From an uncultured Lachnospiraceae bacterium (GTDB lineage: Bacteria > Bacillota > Clostridia > Lachnospirales > Lachnospiraceae), in contig CANQOK010000013.1 of the NCBI GenBank assembly GCA_947625465.1, positions 1 to 45,358 on the forward strand: a stretch of 45,358 bases of DNA. The letters run 5' to 3'. A model generated the notes under the pieces. That model made no database searches. It was not told where the DNA came from and saw nothing but the letters and a program-made list of their open reading frames with translations. Numbering within the stretch: position 1 is the stretch's first letter; every line of letters starts with the position of its first letter. Positions 25,850-36,400 of the stretch are shown in pieces. The position numbers and the translations under genes are program-made.

Positions 25850-26782
25850 TTAACTAAAAGATTCTGGAATCTGATACCAGTTTATATTTCCGGCCACCGG
25901 TCCGTTATCGATAATTACACCATTAGTTTTAAATATATACCAGTGTCCCTCATAATAACATAAATCACCGTATAACACTGCATTTTCACCATAATTATTT
26001 TCTATAAATTCATCGTATGTATAAGCCTTTCCGGACCATTGTACGACGCCATAATTATTAAGCGGCTCATGATAGTTTTCAGGAGATATCCATGCAGGAG
26101 CAATTACAATATACCATCTTCCATCTGTCCACTGGAAAAATCCGCTTGGCTGAACATTATAACCATATTGCTTATCTTCACTAAATACCGGATCATCGCT
26201 GCCGAACGGCCAATAATAATCTGCACCTTCCGGTTTCTCAGGAACACTTTCCGGCAGCTCTCCCGGTATAATTTCTCCCCCGTTTTGAACACTGCTGCTG
26301 GATTCCTCTTCTCCGCCCGGAAGGGTATCTTCTCCGCCCACCGGTGCTTTCTGGGCCCCCACACGAACAGAAAACATATAATAGCCGGTGCCCCAGTCGT
26401 CAGGATTGACCAGAATCGCACTGTCTTCAGAAAGTTTCAGAACCTGTGTCTTATCTGCCAGATTTCTTTCATCAGTTTTACTGCTGACCTGCAAGGCCAG
26501 GCCTGTAAAAATCTTGCCGCGTGTTTCCCGGTCTTCATAGCTTGCTTTTAAATAATACTGATTGTTAAACTTTTCTGTCTGCTCCAGAATTTCATTGGAA
26601 GCATTTAACATTCTGACAGAAGTAGAAACCACACGGGTAAACAACCCCAGCATAAACATAACGACTATGATCGCGACTAGTACTTCGATCATACTCGTAC
26701 CGCGCCGGTCTCCAAGCCGACTCCGGATGACGTCTCTGACTCTGTTTCTGAGACTTTCCGGTTCAAACCGTTTTCCGACCAT
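25850..26782 (-). CDS. PilV-like minor prepilin with C-terminal carbohydrate-binding-like module
   Basis: A 310-residue minor pilin. The basic leader ends at Gly28 (GDRRG) and the helix begins TSMIEVLVAIIVVMFMLG with Glu at +5. A pilin domain (about 50-160) leads to a Glu/Pro/Gly linker. The C-terminal ~115 residues are homologous to the module of the next gene: FFQWTDGRWYIVI, YGVVQWSGKAYTY and GDLCYYEGHWYIFKTNG. The ATG at 26782 lies 4 bases after the previous stop, with AAGGAG inside the previous gene. A sugar-binding role is inferred from the module, not proven. Confidence 0.85.
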   Translation of the reverse strand: MVGKRFEPESLRNRVRDVIRSRLGDRRGTSMIEVLVAIIVVMFMLGLFTRVVSTSVRMLNASNEILEQTEKFNNQYYLKASYEDRETRGKIFTGLALQVSSKTDERNLADKTQVLKLSEDSAILVNPDDWGTGYYMFSVRVGAQKAPVGGEDTLPGGEEESSSSVQNGGEIIPGELPESVPEKPEGADYYWPFGSDDPVFSEDKQYGYNVQPSGFFQWTDGRWYIVIAPAWISPENYHEPLNNYGVVQWSGKAYTYDEFIENNYGENAVLYGDLCYYEGHWYIFKTNGVIIDNGPVAGNINWYQIPESFS

Positions 26783-26786
26783 CAGC

Positions 26787-27416
26787 CTATACTCCTTCCT
26801 TTGCCTTCTCCCATCTCCACTGTGATGTAGTTTCCGAAATTTTCAGTCGATATCTTGTTACAATCGTAGTTGCTTCTTTGCCCGAATTACAGGTAACCTC
26901 TACAGTTAAAACCGTCTCATCATGCCGCGGTTTGCTGCTGGCAGCATTTTCATTTTCCCAGTACATCAGGATTTCCGTTTCGCTCAGCAATTCTTTCGCT
27001 TTATCCTGCAGATCGCCGGTCTCCCCGCTCACAGCAGAAGCATCAAAATAACGGTATGCGCTTGCCTTGGCATCATCCCGGCGTTTATCATACTGCGGCC
27101 ATTGTTTGGTAGTGTCCGGATTCCCGATATTTTCCTTCAAATAATACCACAACGGATACTTTTCCTTTAACGCATCTTCCGAAAGACCTTCCGGCACCGT
27201 AACCACAATCTCATTTTCCAGCAGCCGGCTCATTGTCTGAGCAAATTCCCGGCTTTGCGCCAGATTCTGCTGCCTGTTGGCCGTTGCAAACAGAGAATAG
27301 GAGATAAGCAGAAGCGCCAGCGCCAACATCATGACTACAACCATAATAACAATTGCAACCAGCATTGCAGAACCATCTTTCTGTTTCAATGGATTCTTTC
27401 TGTCGGCTGAACTCAT
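26787..27416 (-). CDS. PilX/GspK-like minor prepilin or pilus-associated membrane protein
   Basis: A 209-residue protein with a short polar start, then Gly15 followed by SAMLVAIVIMVVVMMLALAL, a prepilin-like site and helix. Position +5 is not Glu, as in GspK/PilX-type proteins that start the minor pilin complex. The rest is charged and mixed alpha/beta (YPLWYYLKENIG; TEILMYWENEN; TVLTVEVTCNSG). The ATG at 27416 has GGAG 7 bases upstream. Gene order (giant prepilin, PilX-like, PilV-like, PilW-like) supports a minor-pilin priming complex. Confidence 0.72.
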   Translation of the reverse strand: MSSADRKNPLKQKDGSAMLVAIVIMVVVMMLALALLLISYSLFATANRQQNLAQSREFAQTMSRLLENEIVVTVPEGLSEDALKEKYPLWYYLKENIGNPDTTKQWPQYDKRRDDAKASAYRYFDASAVSGETGDLQDKAKELLSETEILMYWENENAASSKPRHDETVLTVEVTCNSGKEATTIVTRYRLKISETTSQWRWEKAKEGV

Positions 27417-27449
27417 CACCTGTCTCCTTTCCCTGCCTGTCAATGTGTC

Positions 27450-30400
27450 TTATTTTTTCCATTCGGAAATTTCCGAATCCTCAAACCATTTCTTATCTTC
27501 TTCTTCGATCAGCGCCTGTGCCCGAACTCTTCCGGTAGGCTGATTCTCCTCATCTGCTGTCTGCGTATCGTCTTTCTGCGTAATACTCTCTGCGTCCGGC
27601 AGAATCAGCTGCAGCAGCATGGCTTCTTCCTCTTTTGCCTTTTCCCATGAGAGTGCCATTACCGTAGAAATACCTGTCAGCTTGCCTGCCTGCCGGATTT
27701 CCTTTGTAACAGGAAGCTGCAGTACTCCTTCTTCCTGCAGATTGACCGTAGCGATAAATACCGCTTTCGGCTCCTGCTTCGATACCGGTATATTCTCCTG
27801 ATTTCCGGGATCGGCATTATCCGGCGTACCTTCTGCATTTTTTGCTTCCGCCGTTAAATAGAATACATTATATTCCGCTCCTGCTTTATCTGCGGCTTCA
27901 ATATACAGCATATCGCTTTCCGGCGTTCCGACTGTCTCCTTTTCTTCCGGCTGCGTATTGCCTTCGCCGGTTCCCGTATTACCAGAGTTCTCCTCTGTCT
28001 TGGGCACGATCGCGATCTGATACATATCCGCACGATCCGACAATGTCAGATCCAATGCCGTTTGTCTGACAACAGCCATATCAGAAACACCCAGATCTTT
28101 AAAGCCCCATTCGCCGGTCTCTGCATCATAATATACGGTCGTCTCACCCCTGGTAATATCCACGGCGTCAATCTGCAGTCTCGGCAGCTGAATCCATGCG
28201 TAATTAACACTCATACCGGCGGCGTCCTCATCCGTCCAGCTGGAACTGATATTGCTTTCGGAAATACTGCGTAAAGCAATCTTCAGCCACTTGCCTGCAT
28301 AATCCGATTTTAATCCGGTCACGAGCTGATATGTCGAAGCGGTCAGGTTTCCTTCCATCACCGTTCTGGATGCTTTACTGATCAGAGTCGCGAGAGCGCC
28401 GCTGTCCCAATACCCGGCTGTCTCAGCATCCGGTGCATCTCCTGCTGCCACTGTATCGTCTCCGGATTCTGTCTTTTCATCATAGACGGCGACAGCGATC
28501 TCATATTTACCGACTTCTGTTATCGCATTATTGTTAACGGCAATTTCAAAGCCTTTTTCCCAATCGGTTTCTGTGACAAACTGATCTTCCTGATAAATTG
28601 CATCAGAAATAATTGTCGTTATATCTGGTACAGACTGACGGACTGGCAGTGTAATTTCACGTATCACGCCTTCTACACCGTCCCGATAAGTAACTGCGTC
28701 TTCTTTTGCCAATGCCCGGACGGAAATCCGCAAGGTCTGTCCCGGTGCAAACTCATTCAGATCCAGAATCTCCTGCTGATTCGGATTAGTTCCTTCCGGT
28801 ATCGGATTCGGCAGATCAAAGAGCTGTTTCTTTTCCTGTTCCTTTCCGTTCCCATCCGTATAAGCAATCTTTACTTCAAACTGACTGATCTCCCCGGAAT
28901 CACGTTCCGCGATGGTCGCGATTCTCCATGTGATATCATAGAGCAGAGAATCCTTATTCACCTCGCCGTTTTCATCCCGATGCAGAGATACCGTCGGCCT
29001 TGCGATCTGCGCAAAGCGCTGTTTTACTTTATAATTCTGAATACTCTTTGCGGCAAAGGCGGTTGTCTTACCGCTGCTGTCCGTTGTACCAATCCTCGTT
29101 ACGGTTAATGTATAATCCGTATAATCCCAGTTGTTACTCTCATTTATAAAGGTATACTGATTTTGACCGGTAACCGCTGCGCTGCCTAAGACAATAGTCG
29201 AACCGTCATCGGCAATTGCTGTCAGCTGTACATCATAGCCCGCGTTGCTATAAGACTTTCCTTCGTCCCAGGTAAAGGTATACTGTGTACTGTCTTCGGA
29301 GATCACCAGATTTGGATTGATCACCGGCGCCGGCTGCGAATTCACTGTATAACCGCTGCTTGTCACAGTTCCGTCTTTCACCTGATAAATCTTCTCGTCA
29401 ATCTGCTTGTTATATGTCTCGCTGTAATGCAGGAAGGCGCTGTACAGGATATTGTAGTTTCCGTTCTCATCCAGACATATTACATAACCGTCATTCAGAA
29501 CTACATCCTTATCCTTCTGCCCAAATACCCGTGCATTATTCCGGCTGCTGTCAAGCAGTTCATCACCTTTTCCGGTTTCACAGGCATTGATATAATTACT
29601 CATTTGAGCCGGCGTTACCGTCGTCTCAACCATATGTCCATACCAGCAGACTTCGGCCTGACCTCTCCATGGATAACTTCTTACTGTAATGTCACCATGC
29701 TGCAGAAGGTCTTCCGGCAGCTGATTCAAAATACTGTTCATCGTTCCGCCATCCTGCGTAACATGAACGTTACCGCTTGCCACCGCAATTGGAAGATTGG
29801 CAATCACATTGCCCTTGTCGTCTTTCACCGGATAACTGTCTACGACCAGTTCTGTATTCAGGTACATATTGGTCTTATCCTTGACATCTTTGCATTCTAA
29901 TTGCATTTGGTTGTACAGATTACTGCTTCGATTTCCGTAGAAATGATTAAATGTAGTAGTAACATAATCTTTATCCTTCAGATTTTGCCCGCCATACAGC
30001 GCAACCAGATTCGGCACACTGGCAGAAGCCGTGTACTTGCTATTTTCGTTGGCTGTTACGGTTATCGTCTGATTTTTAAAACCTTTTATACTTCCATCCT
30101 TATTATAATCATAAATACCAACTACTTCAAACGGTATCGATTTCCCTTCTTCCGTATTAAACGTAATCGTCTGCATCTCTTCTTTACTATTCTTCGGAAT
30201 TCCGCTGACCGTGATCGTAGTCGCTTTGTCTCCTTGATAATCGTCCGGATTATCCAAAACCGCAATAAAAGTGGCTGAGTTTTCTGTCGGAACAAATTCC
30301 AGATGCACGCTTGGCGAAGGAAGATTCAGATTCAGTTTTTCCGTCATTTTGATCCAGACAGAGGCATTACCCTCTGAAGATTCACTTCCGGACGGTCCAT

Positions 30401-33400
30401 ATGTATTTCTCCAACTCTCACTATAATCTGTCCTTTGATATTTATAATTTACTGCACGGACTGCGATTTCTATTGTCTTTCCTTCCCATTCCGGCTTCAT
30501 TTCTACTGCATACCGCTCTATTCCATATCCCACATTGATCGGTTCCCCATAGTCATACCCCTTAAGAACCGCACCCGATTCATCCAGAATCCTGTACATA
30601 AACTGATCGTGGTCATAATTTGTTTTTACATGATTCCATGTCGCAGTGATCCACCCGCCGACATTCGTTACGGAAATTTTACAATCACCTGTAATTGCTG
30701 TTGTTGATCCGGCCTTGCTGTTATAGTAATCCTGAATTTTGGGTTCCACCAGCATATAAACCTTCTGCCTCAGGCTTTTTGCATCTGTATAGGAGGATGC
30801 TCCGATCGTATAAGGAAGCGCTCCTTTATCAGTACTTTGATTGACAATAATCTCTATATCAAATTTCCAGGTTTGTTTATCAAAAGAAAGTTGTTTTTCT
30901 TTGGAAGACTTGGGAGAGTCAAATAAAGTACCTTTTAGTCCTATTGCTTTTTCATTATAATAGTAGAAATAACAATTTTCTACTGTAAGTTTTCCGCCGC
31001 TGGCCGCTTTTGCAACTCCTGCAGCCTGACCCACACTAATACAATCCCTTAAAAAATGCTTTGTATTGCTAGATGCCGCTTTCCCTACAATTCCGCCAAA
31101 TGTATCCTCATCAGTAGTGGCATATCCGTAATTTCTGCACCGATAGAACGATACGTCCTGCCCATCTGTCGCTCCTGCGATACCTCCTGTTTTATTTTTA
31201 GCTCCCGTAAGGACACCTGTATTGACACAGTCCGTATAGACTACCGTAGCGCTGGAAGTAGAAGTATAGCCGGAAATACCGCCTGCGTTATTTTTAGAAC
31301 AGGAAATATTTCCATGATTCTGGCAGGATGTAAAGGTGATCACGTTATCTTTTTCATTATTCATGAAGTTTGCCACAATTCCGCCGGCAGCTTTCGCTTC
31401 ATCACCGGTGCTGGTAATCATGCCGTAATTGATACAGTTTTCAAAGGAAGCTCCCTTGAATTTCATTCGTCCGATCACGCCGCCTGCCATGGTTGCCGTA
31501 ATATCGCCATAGTTGGCAAAATTACTGATCTTCATATTATCCCGGCTGTTGTTTTCCAGACGTCCCATCAAACCGGCTGTTGCCACGTTATCAGATTTTC
31601 CATAGCTTGCTTTAACATCAGCATGGTTTTCCAGATCATGAAGATCCGCATCAGAAACGCTGTAGCCGATAATACCGCCGGTACCGGACGCCGCACTGGC
31701 ATAATAATGGGATATAATACTCCAGTCTTCACCGGTCGTGATCTTTGTGTCCGGCGTCGCTTGCAAAACCCCACCGGCCGCCATATATCCGACAATTCCG
31801 CCGGTTGGACCGGAATACGTTTCAATTTTCACCGGATGTTTGGAATTTTTATAATTATCACAGGATTTTATGACCGCACCGCTCTGATTCTGCCCGGCAA
31901 TCCCGCCTACATAACCCATAGCCGCATTTTTACCATCGTTCGTATACCCATATCCGGTTGTGATCGTCGTATTTGCAGTTCCGCCGATATAACAGTTTTC
32001 TACTGTTCCGTTATTTTCATTAATGCCGGCAATTCCGCCCAGATAAACAATATTATCACCCGAGCCCTTTGCCTGTAAAATACCGCTGTACTCACACTCT
32101 GTAATGACCGCTTCAGAGCTGTTGATACCGGCAATTCCGCCATATCCGTTACCAGCCGATCCCATCAGACCGGTAATCGTCGCCTGTACAGAGGATTGGT
32201 TAATGCTTCCGCCATACCTGTTAACGCCGGCAATTCCGCCCAGATTCGCATAGGTGGCCTGATTTCCCAAAAGTCCGATTGTTACACCATCTGTTACGTT
32301 ACTATCTGTGATCTCAGCACCGTTTTCATTTCTGCCTGCGATTCCGCCGCCGGCACTTCCGGAAACATACACACCGATTTCAGCGTCTGTAAGCGTTCCT
32401 TTTTCAATCTTTCCTTCATTACTTCCTGCGATTCCGCCGACAGCGCTTGTGCTTTTATTGCTCTGCTCCGTATTCTTCACTGAAACAGCACTGATTGTAC
32501 AATTTTGAATTCCACCGGCATTTCTATTTACCCCTGCAATTCCGCCGGCGCAATTAGATGCGATAATATTGAGTTTTGCTTCGTCCTGCCCTATTACAGT
32601 ACAAGCTTCTATTGTACTGCCCGACCCATTGACAGCCGCAATGCCGCCGCTGTTTCCGTTTGCTCCGCTACCCGCGGCAGAAACAGAGCCGGTATTTTTA
32701 CATGCTGTAATCTTTCCTCCGTTCTGAATTACTGCTGTAATTCCGCCGGCGCCAAACTGACTGCTTTGTACCGCAGTGACAGTCCCGGCATTCTCACAAT
32801 CTGAGATCTCGGTCACATTTGCGCCTGCAATACCGCCCACGGTGCCCTTCTCGGCCGTCACAGCTGCAGAATTTTTCAGATATTGCAGTGTCTTTCCTTT
32901 ATATAAAGTGTTGACAATGTTATTTGAACCTACAATGCCGCCCACCTGTTCTGTACCGTTGATGGTTCCGCTCAGTTCAAAGAAACTGTCTGCTTTTCCA
33001 TTTAATACTGTTACGGTTTCTCCGTTTTCACCGACAAGTCCTCCAACATAGCTTCCTTTCCGCGGATCGCTGTTCGCTTCAATATAAATTTCGCCCTTCT
33101 GCCCGGCAGACAGCTGAACTGTCCCATAATTTCTGGCAACCATGCCGCCCACAGAATTGCCGGTTGAACGAATGGTTCCTCCATCCAAGGTGATTTCTTT
33201 AACGGTACCGTAATTATCTGCCACAATACCGCCTACTATACTGTCGCCGCTGAGAACGCTTTCTTTCTCAAACGTACATCCGGAAACGGTTCCGCCTTCT
33301 TTATTTAACCCGACGATCCCGCCGATCCTTTTTTCGCTTTCAATGCTTGGCACCGTACAGTTTTGTACCGTTCCTTCATTGATTTCGCAGATCCCGCCTA

Positions 33401-36400
33401 CATAAGAACCGGTTGCGAATACATCGCCTTCTCCCCGATTGCTGCAGTGATCGATCACCGCATTTTTCGTCACTTTACCGATAATACCGCCAACATATGA
33501 ATAGGCGTTACTTTTATCTTTAGGGTTTTCATTATAATTATAATTGCTATAATCTTTGTCCTCCACAAACATAATCGCCGACAGCGGAGTTCTGTTGACT
33601 ACATTTTGGATCGTCAGACAGGTATCTGCCTGATTGTAGCCTACAACGCCGCCGCCATACACATCCACAGAAAGTTTACCTACCAGCATCTGCCCCGCAT
33701 CGGAAACATTTCCTTCTATGATCAGTCTCGATTCTGACGGGCTAAAAGCCAGTTTATCCATAAATGTGATAATCTTCGCATAATCTTTGGATGTCTGCGC
33801 AGCATCTGTCGTGTTCGATTCCACAAAGTCGCAGATCTGTTCCGCGATCACGGAAACCTGTTCCATATTTCTGCCTGCTTCTGACACATCGGCAGAATCC
33901 ACCTGATACAATCCGTTATATCCGATAAATCCGCCCGCAAACGCTTTCGCGGTAATCTCACCCAGGAAATTATCCGTATTAAATTTCGCGTACAGTTCTT
34001 TTGTATCGTTGGCCACCGGCACGATATTTCCGCCGATAATACCGCCGACTGCGTATCTGCCGCTGATCTCATTGGGATTAGACTCAAATAACTCGCTTTC
34101 ATCAATAGATTGATTGAATAGCGCCGCAGATGCGTTCATGCCGATAAAACCGCCTGCAAACGAGCCGGTTCCTTTTACAAATCCACCGCCTAACCGGTAA
34201 CCGCTGATCACGGCATCCACTTCATTCTGCCCCGCGATACCGCCTACATAATTCCGGCCGGTCAGATAACTTACAATATTGCGGCTCTGCGAGCCTGTTT
34301 TGGAAGATATGATCCAGCCTTTATTACTGCCGGCGATTCCGCCCACATAATCTGCTTTCTGCAGCAGGGACGCGCCGGTAATGATTCTGGCGTCTGCATC
34401 AGACGATACATCGCTGCCGCACTCCTCCAGATAACCCGCGTTGTAACCGGTGATTCCGCCTGCATAGGACGAAACTGCCGCCACAATGCCCCGGTTTATC
34501 CAGTTGGATATTTTTAGATTTTTATCTTTTTTTAAATCAAGCTGATAGATTCCTTCACTGTCTACGGAAGTCTCATCTCTTCTGCTGTTAGCGCCCGCAA
34601 TGCCGCCTACGTAAGAATCCCCTATAACGTTAGCGCCGTTAACTCCACCGCCGGTTCCTCCATCCAATTCAGAATCTTCCCCATGGAAATCTGCGAATCC
34701 CACAATACCGCCTACATATTTATATCCAAATATGTAACCACTGTTTCCGCCGATATTTTCTGTCTGGCATCCTTTAATCTCACTGTTTTCACTATATCCG
34801 GCAATCCCGCCGATATAAACACCTGAAAGTTTTTCATTCAGGCTTGCTTCATCACTGAATATTTCTTTCAGTTCCAGATTTGTATACTGCGGTACGCTGA
34901 TACATCCGGACATAGAAAGACTGCTCGCGGAATTTTCAGTATTATTCCGCAGCTCTCCTACGATTCCGCCCAGATATTGCGCGTCTGTTCGCTTTGAAAG
35001 GCCGGCTGCCGCTTCTACCGCACCGTAGTTCATGCAGGACGCCACCGTCAGCTTTTTATCTTTCGGAAGAGAAATGAGGCCCGCAATGCCGCCTACTCTG
35101 GTAACGCCATATACCCTTGCATTATTGGCAAGATTCGTATAGAAATTATCTCCGGCAGAAAATTCTTCACTGGCGCCAATCAGACCTCCGACATAATTAA
35201 CGCCTTCTACCTGACTTTTCAACGTTTCATTCTCAGGCTGAGAATTTTTTACCTGAAGATTCGTGAGTACGCCGGCATTGATACCGCAGAATGTACCGAC
35301 ATAATCCGTTCCTTTTGCCTGTACCTGATCCAAGGCTAATTTGGCAATCTTTCCTTTATTTTCCAGGAACAGACCTACGCTGCCTGCTTCATTCTTTTGA
35401 ATTGCGTTACCGCTGCCCAGTTTATCATATACACCCAATTTAGCGTTAACTGTTTCAGATAAAGTCAGTGCGCTGACCGTATATACATACTGCCGCTCAT
35501 CCCGGCTTGTGAACACAGCGTCTTCCGTCAGCATTCGGATTGCCGGAAACGCAGTCGTTTCTGACAAAGTAACCGGACTGTAGCGGTATACAGCCATACT
35601 TCTGGCAGTACTGTTTCCAAGTGCATTGTCGGTATCATACAGTCCGCCATTTGAGATAAACTGCATCCAGTTAATATTCCGAGTCATCTGATATTCCGCA
35701 TTTACCGCCTTTGCCGCAAGCGGCGCCCCATCTGTGCTCTCCTCATAAAACCGGATATTGTACAAATGCCTTCCGTTGGAAAGATAATATTTATTTTTTC
35801 CGTCTTCTGCTTTTTCGTCCGCAAAAAATGTATGGCTGGAATTGACAGTCTGCTTCTGCGCCGTTGTCTTATAGCCGCCTCCATATCCCATTACCGTACA
35901 ATAGATTTTTTCCGTATCTAATCCAAAACGGCTGAAGCTATAAGTCTGGATAAATTTCCGATAAGCGTCAGAACCGGGCAGTGATCCGCCTCCTAATGCT
36001 GCCGGAGCCAGTTCTTTTCCTGCCGCCTGATAATTGATGCCTGCAGCGGACAGATCCGCTGCGTCCAGTACCAGACGAACCGTATTGGTATCTCCTTCCT
36101 GAATAACCAAAAACGGATAATTCCTGGAATCCAGTTTCTTTTCTTCTCCATCATAACGGATAACTTCGCATTCCACTGCCGTCTGTCCGCTTTGGCCGGC
36201 TGCCCGCAGAGCCGTACCGTCCAGCACGATTACCATTCTTTTTTTGCCGGTATCTTTATCATAGACACCAACTTCATAGATCAACTGATTGACCGCTTCT
36301 TCAACCTTTCCAAAGCGAAATGCCAGATTCAATGTCTCTGCATTGTTCAGACTGACGTCCATCAAAATCGGCCGCTCTGCTGTCAACCCAACCGCTCTCG

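Noticed and set aside
27450-27600. Sortase anchoring of the giant adhesin
   Set aside because: The C-terminus has no LPXTG, hydrophobic stretch or basic tail; it simply ends in charged residues.
31056-32078. 340-residue plus-strand open frame with internal repeats
   Set aside because: Antisense of the GLUG repeats in the giant adhesin; its repeats only mirror those on the coding strand.
31000-35250. CRISPR-like regularly spaced repeats
   Set aside because: The repeats are degenerate protein-coding GLUG motifs in one long frame, with irregular spacing.
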